NCBI RefSeq assembly: GCF_013822155.1
Contig: NZ_PNJW01000013.1
Coordinates: forward strand, 1-64,000
From: Flavobacterium sp.
Lineage (GTDB): Bacteria > Bacteroidota > Bacteroidia > Flavobacteriales > Flavobacteriaceae
DNA length: 64,000 nt
Direction of reading: 5' to 3'
The notes under the pieces: generated by a model
Databases searched by the model: none
Seen by the model: only the letters and a program-made list of their open reading frames with translations
Told to the model about the DNA's origin: nothing
Translations under genes and position numbers: made by a program
Shown here: positions 11,692-19,312 of the stretch, piece after piece
Layout: the number at the start of each line of letters is the position of its first letter
How positions within the stretch are numbered: position 1 is the stretch's first letter

Positions 11692-11772
11692 TGGGGAGAG
11701 CAGGATTCGAACCTGCGAAGGTTTCCCAACGGATTTACAGTCCGTCCTCGTTGGCCGCTTGAGTATCTCCCC
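11692..11772 (-). tRNA. tRNA-Tyr (anticodon GTA)
   Basis: This is a class II tRNA of 81 bases with a long variable arm. The acceptor GGGGAGA pairs with TCTCCCC and the discriminator is A73. The anticodon loop CTGTAAA gives anticodon GTA, and the T-arm contains GGTTCGAATCC. Confidence 0.97.
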
Positions 11773-11857
11773 TCAAATTTTTTTATACTTTTTTAAAGAA
11801 CGTAAATGCTTTAGAATCTTATTCTTACAAAGTATTTTGATTTTTAATTTTTAATTG

Positions 11858-11931
11858 AGCCGATAGAGGGACTCGAACCCACGACCTGCTGATTACAAAT
11901 CAGCTGCTCTAGCCAGCTGAGCTACATCGGC
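11858..11931 (-). tRNA. tRNA-Thr (anticodon TGT)
   Basis: The acceptor GCCGATG pairs with TATCGGC and the discriminator is T73. The D-stem is GCTC/GAGC, and the anticodon stem GCTGA/TCAGC carries loop TTTGTAA with anticodon TGT. The T-arm contains GGTTCGAGTCC. It is the first RNA of the tRNA-tuf unit, about 35 bases after the inferred transcription start. Confidence 0.97.
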
Positions 11932-11940
11932 AGTGCTCAA

Positions 11941-11969
11941 TAAAAAAAGCCCGCTATTTCTAACGGACT
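11941..11969 (-). terminator. Intrinsic terminator after hpf, overlapping the tRNA-tuf start
   Basis: On the minus strand AGTCCGTTA pairs with TAGCGGGCT (nine pairs, two G-U) around a GAAA tetraloop, followed by seven T. It ends transcripts coming from rpsU-xerC-hpf. The -7 box of the tRNA-tuf promoter (11971-11978) lies one base upstream. A transcript started there begins inside the left arm and cannot form the full stem. Confidence 0.85.
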
Positions 11970-11970
11970 G

Positions 11971-12002
11971 CAAATGTATAGATTTTATTTGTCAATCAAA
12001 AA
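11971..12002 (-). promoter_or_regulatory. Promoter of the tRNA-tuf-secE-nusG-rpl operon
   Basis: On the minus strand TTTTTG (12002-11997) and TACATTTG (11978-11971) are separated by 18 bases. This is a full match to the Bacteroidota sigma-ABfr type consensus TTTG-N17..23-TAnnTTTG. The start is expected about 5-7 bases after the box, near 11965. Confidence 0.82.
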
Positions 12003-12022
12003 CATTTTTTAAAAAAATATTT

Positions 12023-12325
12023 TTAGATGTGTGTTCTAATTTTTTCTTTTCTTTTTAGCAACAATCTTTCTAAAGCTTCGCTAGAAGAATCAACTGCTTC
12101 TTCAAAAGTTTTGCATTGTTTTTTAACTATTAAATCATCTCCGGGTACATGAACTTTAATCTCAACTATTTTATTTTCCTTTTCACTAGTCGCTTCAACT
12201 TTCAGAAAAACGTCAACCACTACAACTTTGTCGTAATATTTTTCCAATTTATCCATGCGTTCTGTCACAAAATCTACTAACTTTCTGTCAACATTAAAGT
12301 TAACGGCGTTAACATTTACCTTCAT
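12023..12325 (-). CDS. hpf: Ribosome hibernation promoting factor (short HPF/YfiA type)
   Basis: Binds the 30S decoding channel in stationary phase or stress and keeps ribosomes inactive. From the ATG at 12325 it has 100 residues (MKVNVNAVNFNVDRKLVDFV) with the family pattern of a beta-alpha-beta-beta-beta-alpha fold and the segment KIVEIKVHVPGDDL. The length fits short HPF, without the dimerisation tail of long HPF. A longer reading from 12349 adds eight residues that are unlikely to be coding. It follows xerC by 30 bases and precedes a terminator. Confidence 0.93.
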   Translation of the reverse strand: MKVNVNAVNFNVDRKLVDFVTERMDKLEKYYDKVVVVDVFLKVEATSEKENKIVEIKVHVPGDDLIVKKQCKTFEEAVDSSSEALERLLLKRKEKIRTHI

Positions 12326-12355
12326 AATCAAATTTTTAAAGTTTAACAATAAGAA

Positions 12356-13252
12356 TTACTTTTGATTTCTGGGATGTGCTTCTGAATATACTTTCTTAAG
12401 TTCTGACAAACTGCTGTGTGTGTATACTTGTGTAGAAGCCAAACTAGAATGTCCTAACAATTCTTTCACTGAATTTAAATCGGCTCCGTTATTCAAAAGA
12501 TGCGTGGCAAACGTGTGACGCAAAATGTGAGGGCTTTTCTTTACCTTCTCGGAGATAGTACTAAAGTACGTATTTATTAATCGATACACAAGAGAGTCAT
12601 TTAATTTAACACCTTTTTGTGTCAAAAACAATTGCTCTGTATTTTTAATATCCTGAATAGCATTGCGTTGTATAATATACATTTTTATCTGACTAATTAT
12701 AATAGGCAATAAAGGTAAAATTCGTTCTTTATTCCTTTTTCCAATGACCTTCAGTGTGTTACTATTAAGATCAATCGAACTCAGTTTTAAATTAATTAAT
12801 TCTGCTCTTCTGATACCCGTTGTATAGAACATATCTATAATGAGTTTATCTCGAATTCCCTCAAAACCATCCGGATAAATAATTTGATTCAGCACTAAGT
12901 CTACTTCTTTTTCAGAAAAAGGAATCTGGATTTTCTTTGGTGTTTTAAGAGCTTTATGCTTCAACAAAGGACTTTGTTCAATTTGTTTTATTCTTAATAA
13001 GAATTTGTAATAACTTTTTAAAGAAGAAATTTTACGGTTTACTGATGATGCCGAAATATTTCCATCCACTAATGAGACAATCCAACTTCGAATTTGAGGA
13101 TAACCTACTATATCAATAGAATCTTGTTCAAAATGAGTTTTATTAAAAGAATCAAACTCTTCTATATCTTTTATATAAGCTTTAACGGTATGCAAGGAAT
13201 AGTTTTTTTGCATTTGTAAGTAATCCTTAAAAGCTTGTTGATTTGATTGCAT
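12356..13252 (-). CDS. xerC: Tyrosine recombinase, XerC type
   Basis: Site-specific recombinase; XerC/XerD resolve chromosome dimers at dif before division. With the ATG at 13252 it has 298 residues: an N-terminal SAM-like core-binding domain (1-90) and a C-terminal catalytic domain. The active-site set is visible as R148 (TGIRRAEL), K172, H242 and R245 (HILRHTFATH), H268 (LLGHSS) and the nucleophile Y277 (QVYTHS). The frame is open upstream to 13291, but that part lies in the rpsU terminator. The adjacent rpsU and hpf, and the absence of phage genes, support a housekeeping Xer role over an integrase role. Confidence 0.88.
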   Translation of the reverse strand: MQSNQQAFKDYLQMQKNYSLHTVKAYIKDIEEFDSFNKTHFEQDSIDIVGYPQIRSWIVSLVDGNISASSVNRKISSLKSYYKFLLRIKQIEQSPLLKHKALKTPKKIQIPFSEKEVDLVLNQIIYPDGFEGIRDKLIIDMFYTTGIRRAELINLKLSSIDLNSNTLKVIGKRNKERILPLLPIIISQIKMYIIQRNAIQDIKNTEQLFLTQKGVKLNDSLVYRLINTYFSTISEKVKKSPHILRHTFATHLLNNGADLNSVKELLGHSSLASTQVYTHSSLSELKKVYSEAHPRNQK

Positions 13253-13302
13253 AAAAAAAACCGTTAGCTTCAAAGTTACAAAACTTATCAAACTAACAGT
13301 TT
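13253..13302 (-). terminator. rpsU terminator whose loop contains the xerC promoter
   Basis: On the minus strand AAACTGTTAG (13302-13293) pairs completely with CTAACGGTTT (13267-13258, one G-U), followed by eight T that end directly at the xerC ATG. The 25-base loop contains TAACTTTG, a TAnnTTTG -7 box. Confidence 0.8.
13271..13278 (-). promoter_or_regulatory. Probable xerC -7 box inside the rpsU terminator loop
   Basis: TAACTTTG on the minus strand matches TAnnTTTG. The inferred start (about 13265) leaves a leader of roughly 13 bases before the xerC ATG at 13252. No clear -33 TTTG lies at the right distance, so it may be weak or activator-dependent. Confidence 0.5.
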
Positions 13303-13322
13303 ATTTTTTATAAAAAAAACTA

Positions 13323-13517
13323 TTACATTTCTACACTGTCTCGCAATGTTTGAATGTACTGAGCTTTTTGAACTTGTGCTCTTTTAACAACAGATGGTTT
13401 AATAAAAGCCTGACGTGCTCTAAGTTGACGAACAGTTCCAGTTTTATCAAATTTTCTTTTGTAGCGTTTTAACGCTCTATCGATATTTTCTCCGTCTTTA
13501 ATTGGTATAATTAACAT
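13323..13517 (-). CDS. rpsU: 30S ribosomal protein bS21
   Basis: Small basic protein of the 30S platform that sits next to the 3' end of 16S rRNA. The 64 residues (MLIIPIKDGENIDRALKRYKR at the start, then RQLRARQAFIKPSVVKRAQ) fit the family. In Bacteroidota bS21 is reported, together with bS6 and bS18, to bury the anti-Shine-Dalgarno. Its mRNA has an unusually strong SD (13526-13533). It has its own promoter and terminator, and reads into xerC-hpf if termination fails. Confidence 0.97.
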   Translation of the reverse strand: MLIIPIKDGENIDRALKRYKRKFDKTGTVRQLRARQAFIKPSVVKRAQVQKAQYIQTLRDSVEM

Positions 13518-13525
13518 AATCTAGA

Positions 13526-13533
13526 CACCTCCT
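13526..13533 (-). promoter_or_regulatory. Strong Shine-Dalgarno of rpsU (AGGAGGTG)
   Basis: On the minus strand AGGAGGTG is complementary over eight bases to the 16S anti-SD CACCUCCU and lies eight bases before the ATG. I saw no comparable SD before the other ribosomal genes, nusG, tuf, xerC or hpf here. This fits the published idea that bS21-lacking ribosomes of Flavobacteriia preferentially translate rpsU, giving autoregulation. Confidence 0.93.
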
Positions 13534-13546
13534 CTCATTTAGGGTG

Positions 13547-13554
13547 CAAAAGTA
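13547..13554 (-). promoter_or_regulatory. Probable rpsU -7 box
   Basis: TACTTTTG on the minus strand matches TAnnTTTG. The inferred start near 13541 gives a leader of about 24 bases holding little more than the SD. No clear -33 TTTG is visible at the expected distance. Confidence 0.58.
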
Positions 13555-13589
13555 ACATTTATTTTGAATTGTGAATTATGAAATTTGAA

Positions 13590-14759
13590 TTATTTTACAG
13601 CAGGCTGATAATTCTGCTTGTCAATAATCATTTTTGACAATATCTCTTTTAAGATTTCTGAAGTTCCACCGCCTATAGGTCCTAAACGACTATCTCTTAA
13701 TAAACGTGCCAAGGGATACTCTTCCATATATCCGTAACCGCCTAACATTTGTAGGCAACTATAGATTGTTTCATCAGCTACTTTGGTCGATTTTAATTTA
13801 GCCATAGTAGCTTCTTTAACTACATATTCTCCCTTATTTAATCGAGCAACAGCAGCGTAATTAAAAACTTTACAATGTTCTACATCAGTAGCATGCTCAA
13901 CCATTGTGTGTCTCAATGCTTGAAATTTATTAATGGTACTACCGAATGCTTCGCGTTGTGACATATATTCTATCGTATAGTCAATTGCATACTCTGAACG
14001 GGCGTGTGCGTTGATAGCCATGATTAAACGTTCTAAAGCAAAGTGTTGCATAATATAAGGAAATCCTTTTCCTTCTTCACCCATTAAATTCTTTTCAGAA
14101 ATTTCAACATTGTCAAATGCAATCTCAGCTGTATCCGAAGCCTTCCAACCTAATTTATCAAGTTTTGTAGCGGAAATTCCCGGGGTAGAAGTATCAACTA
14201 AAAAAATACTTATTCCTTTATTTCCTAATTCCGGGCTTGTTTTAGCAGCAACTACATAATAATCGGCATACACCCCGTTTGTAATAAAAGTCTTGGAACC
14301 ATTTAAGTAATATTTATCACCTTTTTTAACGGCTAAAGTTCGCATTCCTGCTACGTCACTCCCTCCAAAAGGTTCTGAAATGCACAAAGCTCCAATCTTA
14401 TCTCCGGAAATACTTGGCACTAAATAATCTTGTTTTATTTGCTCATCACCTTCTGCATTAAGATGCGTCATGGCTAAATAAGCATGTGCCCACATGGCCG
14501 CAGCAAAACCGGATGATTTTATTTTTTGTAATTCTTCCAAAAAGATAACAGTGTAAAACAAATCCAAATTCATTCCGCCGTAGGCTTCCGGATAATTTAT
14601 TCCAAAAAAACCCATCTCACCAAACTTCTTCCAGATAAAACGTTCAATAGTTCCTGTTTTTTCCCATTTTTCAATGTGAGGCACAACTTCTTTATGTAAA
14701 AAATCGCGTAATGTTACCCTAAATAGTTGGTGCTCTTCAGTGAAATAAATAGAATTCAT
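13590..14759 (-). CDS. Acyl-CoA dehydrogenase (isovaleryl/long-chain type active site)
   Basis: FAD-dependent alpha,beta-dehydrogenation of an acyl-CoA, probably in fatty or branched-chain amino acid catabolism. The 389 residues show the N-terminal helical domain, the middle beta domain (CISEPFGGSDVAGMRT, residues 126-141) and the C-terminal helical domain (CLQMLGGYGYMEEYPLARLL). The usual catalytic Glu of medium-chain enzymes (YEGT) is replaced (IGGGTSEI). A Glu is instead found at residue 243 in ALERL, the position used by isovaleryl- and long-chain dehydrogenases. Substrate is therefore not certain. There is no beta-oxidation gene next to it; it is followed by the HhH protein gene. Confidence 0.9.
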   Translation of the reverse strand: MNSIYFTEEHQLFRVTLRDFLHKEVVPHIEKWEKTGTIERFIWKKFGEMGFFGINYPEAYGGMNLDLFYTVIFLEELQKIKSSGFAAAMWAHAYLAMTHLNAEGDEQIKQDYLVPSISGDKIGALCISEPFGGSDVAGMRTLAVKKGDKYYLNGSKTFITNGVYADYYVVAAKTSPELGNKGISIFLVDTSTPGISATKLDKLGWKASDTAEIAFDNVEISEKNLMGEEGKGFPYIMQHFALERLIMAINAHARSEYAIDYTIEYMSQREAFGSTINKFQALRHTMVEHATDVEHCKVFNYAAVARLNKGEYVVKEATMAKLKSTKVADETIYSCLQMLGGYGYMEEYPLARLLRDSRLGPIGGGTSEILKEILSKMIIDKQNYQPAVK

Positions 14760-14793
14760 AAATAAATAAAAGTTGTTTTTTTTCTATATTTTT

Positions 14794-15663
14794 TTAGAAT
14801 TCCAAATATAAGGCGATAATTTTGATTTTTTCGTTAGGCATTCCTTTAATTTTTGTTAAATCCTCAATAGAATGAATGCCCTTATTCATGCTTCTGTATG
14901 TAACAATTTCTTTAGCAATGGTATAGTTAAAATAGGGAAACTTCGCTAATTCTTTTACAGACAAATTATTAACATCAATTTTATTTACTGTTGGAATTGT
15001 CGTAACCTGAAAATATTTATTCAAATTTTCAATTACTTCCGGACTTAATCCCCAAATGGATTCCATTTGTTCCATCGTTACAAAACCACCCAGAATATCT
15101 TTTTGTTTTAAAATTCTTTCAGACAAAGCAGGTCCGATTCCATAAATCTTGATCAAATCATCTTGTGTTGCCTCATTGATGTCTTTTCGAACAATACTTT
15201 TTTTATTCTCGTAGGTATTTTTAGCGAAAGAAGAAAATTCTTTTTTAGGTTGATTTACCCAATCAGGAAATTTAAAATAAGGTGAAATCGCCAGTAGAAG
15301 ACTATCGGAAACACCCGTAACTGCTTGAAATTCTTTTGCAGAATTCACATATTTATTTTGCTTTCTAAATCCAAATAGTCTATTTAATTCCTCTAAAGAC
15401 ATCCCTAACTGATACCCTTTAAAGTCTGAAATAAAATTTGGATTAAAAGGATATATCTTTCTTTCAGAAGAAGATTGACTTATCTTTAAACTATCTATAA
15501 CCGATTGCATGGCTAACCAACTTTTATCGGTAGTTGATGGATTTGTTGATTTGCTTGAAGACCAATAAAAATAACTCAATTGAATAATAACGATAAGAAG
15601 TAATAAAGAAAGCACACCTCTTCGTTGTTCATTTGTAAACTGGAAGTAGGATTTAATCTTCAT
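14794..15663 (-). CDS. Membrane-anchored helix-hairpin-helix (ComEA-like) protein
   Basis: With the ATG at 15663 the protein has 289 residues. A basic N-terminus (MKIKSYFQFTNEQRRG) is followed by one membrane span (about residues 17-34), then a soluble region. That region has at least two helix-hairpin-helix modules (ITEATQ-type INEATQDDLIKIYGIGPAL around 165-185, and IDVNNLSVKELAKFPYFN further on). This is the arrangement of ComEA-like DNA-binding proteins, and its role may be DNA uptake or nucleoid/envelope DNA binding. It follows the symporter gene by 16 bases, so the two are probably cotranscribed. Confidence 0.75.
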   Translation of the reverse strand: MKIKSYFQFTNEQRRGVLSLLLLIVIIQLSYFYWSSSKSTNPSTTDKSWLAMQSVIDSLKISQSSSERKIYPFNPNFISDFKGYQLGMSLEELNRLFGFRKQNKYVNSAKEFQAVTGVSDSLLLAISPYFKFPDWVNQPKKEFSSFAKNTYENKKSIVRKDINEATQDDLIKIYGIGPALSERILKQKDILGGFVTMEQMESIWGLSPEVIENLNKYFQVTTIPTVNKIDVNNLSVKELAKFPYFNYTIAKEIVTYRSMNKGIHSIEDLTKIKGMPNEKIKIIALYLEF

Positions 15664-15679
15664 AAGAAAATATTTAAAA

Positions 15680-17176
15680 TTATTCGAATTTTTTAATCTC
15701 ACCGGACTTAAGCTTTCTAAAATATTCTTTCAAATCAGCTTTTACTTCGCTGGAGAGAAAATATAACCCCAGAATATTTGGGAAAGCCATCCCTAAAATC
15801 ATCATATCAGAAAAATCAATTACAGCACCTAAACTAGCAGAAGAACCAACTACAACAAATACTAAAAACAAAACTTTATAGACATTCTCCATTTTTTTAG
15901 TATTTCCAAAAAGATAAGTCCACGATTTCATTCCATAATAAGACCAAGAAATCATAGTAGAGAAGGCAAATAATATAATAGCTACGAGCAATACATATTT
16001 AAACCAAGGTAATACACTGCTAAAAGCCGCGGAAGTTAATGCAGAACCCGTTAATCCTTGAGTATCTTGAGCATATCCTGAAAATATTAGTACCAAAGCG
16101 GTCATTGTACAAACTACAATAGTATCCACAAATGGTTCCAATAAAGAAACGATTCCTTCACTCACCGGCTCATCTGTTTTTACCGCGGAATGTGCAATTG
16201 CGGCAGAACCCACACCTGCTTCATTTGAAAAAGCAGCTCGTTGAAAACCGACGACTAAAACACCGATTACACCTCCCGATATTCCATCAGCTGTAAATGC
16301 CCCGGAATAAATTTCGGAAAAAGCATCTCCGATATGAGCAAAATTAACAAATATGATTATTAAAGAGGTAATCACATATAATCCTACCATAAAAGGTACA
16401 ATTTTATCAGTCACACTGGCAATTTTTTTAATTCCTCCAATAATTACAATTCCGACAAAAAAAGCAACTACTAAACCGTACCAAAATCCATTTCCTACAA
16501 AAACAGGAAACACATTAGCTAGTTGAGCAAAAGATTGATTGGCTTGAAACATATTTCCGCCTCCAAAAGATCCTCCAATAGCTAAAACAGAAAAAATAAC
16601 AGCTAATACCTTTCCAAAGCCGGCATACCCTTTTCTTTTTAAACCTTCAGAAAGATAATACATAGGACCCCCTGAAACTTCACCTAAATCGTTTAATCGT
16701 CTATATTTCACACCTAAAGTACATTCGACAAATTTAGAAGACATACCCAAAAATCCGGCTAAAATCATCCAAAATGTTGCTCCTGCCCCACCAATAGAAA
16801 TGGCAACCGCAACACCGGCAATATTTCCTAAACCAACTGTTCCTGAAAGAGCTGTTACTAATGCTTGAAAGTGAGAAACTTCTCCCGCATCTCCTGGTTT
16901 ATCGTAATCTCCACGAATTAACTGATAAGCGTGCTTAATTCCTTTTAAATTGATAAAGCCCATATAAATGGTAAAAAAAGTAGCTCCAACAACAAGCCAT
17001 AGTACAACTAAGGGCATATCAAATCCGAAGGATGCGAAAGGTTTATAGAAAAAAACACTTGCCATAGCATCTACAGCCGGTTTTATCACATCATTAATTT
17101 TTTCATCTAATCCTTTTTCCTGACTAAAAGTTAAAATAGGTAGTAAAAGAGCAAAAAGCGAGAATAACTTCTTCAT
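15680..17176 (-). CDS. Alanine or glycine:cation symporter (AgcS family)
   Basis: Inner-membrane sodium-coupled transporter of small neutral amino acids. The 498 residues begin with a cleavable-looking signal (MKKLFSLFALLLPILTFSQ), as often in Bacteroidota members. About eleven membrane spans follow. Family signatures include ALSGTVGLGNIAGVAVAIS, GGPMYYLSEGL, and AAFSNEAGVGSAAIAHSAVK in the middle. The C-terminus is short and basic. Substrate (Ala, Gly or another) cannot be read from sequence. Confidence 0.92.
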   Translation of the reverse strand: MKKLFSLFALLLPILTFSQEKGLDEKINDVIKPAVDAMASVFFYKPFASFGFDMPLVVLWLVVGATFFTIYMGFINLKGIKHAYQLIRGDYDKPGDAGEVSHFQALVTALSGTVGLGNIAGVAVAISIGGAGATFWMILAGFLGMSSKFVECTLGVKYRRLNDLGEVSGGPMYYLSEGLKRKGYAGFGKVLAVIFSVLAIGGSFGGGNMFQANQSFAQLANVFPVFVGNGFWYGLVVAFFVGIVIIGGIKKIASVTDKIVPFMVGLYVITSLIIIFVNFAHIGDAFSEIYSGAFTADGISGGVIGVLVVGFQRAAFSNEAGVGSAAIAHSAVKTDEPVSEGIVSLLEPFVDTIVVCTMTALVLIFSGYAQDTQGLTGSALTSAAFSSVLPWFKYVLLVAIILFAFSTMISWSYYGMKSWTYLFGNTKKMENVYKVLFLVFVVVGSSASLGAVIDFSDMMILGMAFPNILGLYFLSSEVKADLKEYFRKLKSGEIKKFE

Positions 17177-17266
17177 AAAGTTAATTTAAGTTTAATTTAG
17201 TTCAGCAAGATGCGAAAAAAATTGCTTTAAAAAAAAAGTATGAGGAATTTTTTGAAAAAAACTCGT

Positions 17267-17494
17267 TTATAAATCAAAGACAGAACTGCGTTTAGTGTGT
17301 AACATATCTTTTAACCTTAACCAAAAAGCCAAAGTTAAATAAACACCAAACCAAAGTCCAACTGTAACAAAAGATATATAGATAAAAAACAGACGAACGT
17401 TTGAAGCTCTCATGCCTAAACGATCGGCTAACCTGGAAGAAACATGAAAACCATGTTTTTCAAAAAAATGACGAATAGAAGTAATCCAGCTCAT
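17267..17494 (-). CDS. PspC-domain small membrane protein
   Basis: The 75 residues have the PspC arrangement: an amphipathic N-terminal part (FHVSSRLADRLGMRASNVRL) followed by one long hydrophobic span (FFIYISFVTVGLWFGVYLTLAF). PspC proteins act in envelope-stress responses. The ATG overlaps the stop of the preceding gene by one base (TAATG), so translation is probably coupled. There is no pspA nearby, so the family name does not prove a phage-shock role. Confidence 0.8.
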   Translation of the reverse strand: MSWITSIRHFFEKHGFHVSSRLADRLGMRASNVRLFFIYISFVTVGLWFGVYLTLAFWLRLKDMLHTKRSSVFDL

Positions 17495-17916
17495 TAATTA
17501 GCAGTTTCTTTCACACGCATATAAGGTGTTGTTTCTTCTTCAACATTTGTGACAAAATAAGGAGAATCTCCCCACCAAAAAAAAGTTCGATATCTTTCCT
17601 CGTATTTCAACTTAACATACTTTCCTTGAAGATCTTCTAATTGCTGAATCACTTCTTTTTCTTTGTTTGCCACTGAAAAAATAAAAATCTGTGCTCCAGA
17701 AATTCCCTGACTCATTTCCCCTTCCCAAGTTTTAAAAACAACTCCTTTTTTACTGAATTTTATAAGTTCACCGGAACGAACTCCTTCACTATAAGGCACA
17801 TACATTATAAATAAAAAGTATCCAACAAAAGAAAGCAAAAACAGAAATAAAAATCGATAAAAATATTTTTTAACCTTTTGTGAAAAAGAAAGTTTAGTAG
17901 TGTTATTTGTTTCCAT
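17494..17916 (-). CDS. Conserved unknown membrane-anchored protein
   Basis: The 140 residues have one N-terminal membrane span (about 20-40, FLFLFLLSFVGYFLFIMYV) and a soluble part outside or in the periplasm. That part has an SH3-like feel: GELIKFSKKGVVFKTWEGE, then GKYVKLKYEERYRTFFWWG. I recognise it only as a conserved flavobacterial protein of unknown function. It overlaps the end of the DUF2851 gene by 14 bases and the start of pspC by one, forming a tight three-gene operon. Confidence 0.8.
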   Translation of the reverse strand: METNNTTKLSFSQKVKKYFYRFLFLFLLSFVGYFLFIMYVPYSEGVRSGELIKFSKKGVVFKTWEGEMSQGISGAQIFIFSVANKEKEVIQQLEDLQGKYVKLKYEERYRTFFWWGDSPYFVTNVEEETTPYMRVKETAN

Positions 17917-19204
17917 TTTTAATAGTTTTTAATGACGTAAAGTTAATTAACTTTTGTCCAATTTCACAATTTAAACATTTATTATAATTACAATATTCCT
18001 TCTTCATTTGCAATAGTGCCTGAGATTGAAAACTATTTCCTGAATTTATTCCTGCCTTTTTGAACTTATCAATGATTGAATTTTTTTCTGAAGCTATTTC
18101 TGAAACTAAACTAATTAATTCTTCAATATTTGTATTTCCATTATTCATTGCATAACAAAACTTAATCGGAACAATACAATTCAAAATAATTAAATCAATG
18201 AAATTTTTGGATAAACTTTTATTTTTAGGAGGACTTTCTCTATCAAATATATAATGATTTTTCCAGTAATATGAAGTGTTGACATTAAAAAGTGAGTACA
18301 ATTCTTTAACCGAATTTACAAGAAGACATTTTTGAAACAGTTGTTTATTTAAATGTATTAATTGAGCTAATTGAGCCAATCGAATAGTTGGAAAATTATC
18401 AGGCCGATGTTTAAAAAACTGAATGGGTTCCGGTATTTTTTGTTCTAAACTATATTTGTGTGCCAAATAATTCCATTGTTTTTTTAAATCATTGAAATAA
18501 ACATCTTCTTTATAGTCATCTAAGAGACCGAGCCTTCCAAAAAAAAGAGCTTCTAAATTTTTAACTTCATGACTTTCTTTTCTTATCATTGAAAATGGAA
18601 TCGATTTTAGCAGGTTTAGAAAAGAAATTCCGTTTGTATTCAATCCAAAACTTTTGGCCAGAAGACAATAAAAAACAGCCTCCCAATCGTATGTGGATTC
18701 CAAAAGCAAATGATTAATTTCCAACGATTTATTTTGCAAACGCTCAATAAACAAACGCTCCTGCCAATTATTCATAGTAAAGTCATCAATGGTTTTAATT
18801 TCATTTTCACAATTAATCCATGACTTTGGAGTAGTTAGCTTATGGTAATTAGCAACAATTTCAGGAGAAACATATTTTTTTAGTTCTACTACAGGGATTG
18901 CCGTATTGTTTTTTCTAAAAACATCGGTATCGTGTTCCCATACCACGTGTAATACCACATTGTCATAATTAAAATCGGTTTCATGATGATGCACATACCA
19001 ATCTGAGGATTTTAAATGAATTTCAACATTTCCAGCCCATTTTTGATTATCAATTATAAGTTGAGCATTAAAAAAATCAGGACCTGCTTTTTGAAGATAT
19101 TGGCCCGTATTTACTATTGATATTTGCTTACCATCAACAGAATAAAGATTTGTAAAGTTGAATTTTTTGTATTGCCATACAAAATGCAGAAAGTCTTCTT
19201 TCAT
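17903..19204 (-). CDS. DUF2851 family protein
   Basis: The 433 residues begin MKEDFLHFVWQYKKFN and contain the DUF2851 hallmarks: AGPDFFNAQLIIDNQKWAGN, VEIHLKSSDWYVHHH and VVLHVVWEHD in the first 120 residues. The His/Asp-rich start resembles nuclease-like cores but no enzyme activity is established. A C-terminal cysteine cluster (CNYNKCLNCEIG) suggests metal binding. It is the first gene of the DUF2851/unknown/PspC operon. Confidence 0.87.
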   Translation of the reverse strand: MKEDFLHFVWQYKKFNFTNLYSVDGKQISIVNTGQYLQKAGPDFFNAQLIIDNQKWAGNVEIHLKSSDWYVHHHETDFNYDNVVLHVVWEHDTDVFRKNNTAIPVVELKKYVSPEIVANYHKLTTPKSWINCENEIKTIDDFTMNNWQERLFIERLQNKSLEINHLLLESTYDWEAVFYCLLAKSFGLNTNGISFLNLLKSIPFSMIRKESHEVKNLEALFFGRLGLLDDYKEDVYFNDLKKQWNYLAHKYSLEQKIPEPIQFFKHRPDNFPTIRLAQLAQLIHLNKQLFQKCLLVNSVKELYSLFNVNTSYYWKNHYIFDRESPPKNKSLSKNFIDLIILNCIVPIKFCYAMNNGNTNIEELISLVSEIASEKNSIIDKFKKAGINSGNSFQSQALLQMKKEYCNYNKCLNCEIGQKLINFTSLKTIKNGNK

Positions 19205-19262
19205 GGCGATTAATGATTTTAGTATTGTGGCGGTTAAATGAAATACTAAGATATAAAAAAAA

Positions 19263-19287
19263 TCCTTACCAAAAAAATTGATAAGGA
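19263..19287 (-). terminator. Weak terminator after the CBS-like gene
   Basis: TCCTTA pairs with TAAGGA on the minus strand across a 13-base A/T-rich loop, followed by a run of T. It lies between the CBS-like gene and the DUF2851 gene and could separate the two. Confidence 0.5.
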
Positions 19288-19312
19288 ATTATAAAAAAAT
19301 CGAATACCTTTT

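Noticed and set aside
12356..13252. XerC-like gene as a mobile-element integrase
   Set aside because: It is embedded between rpsU and hpf with no phage, transposon or attachment-site features nearby.
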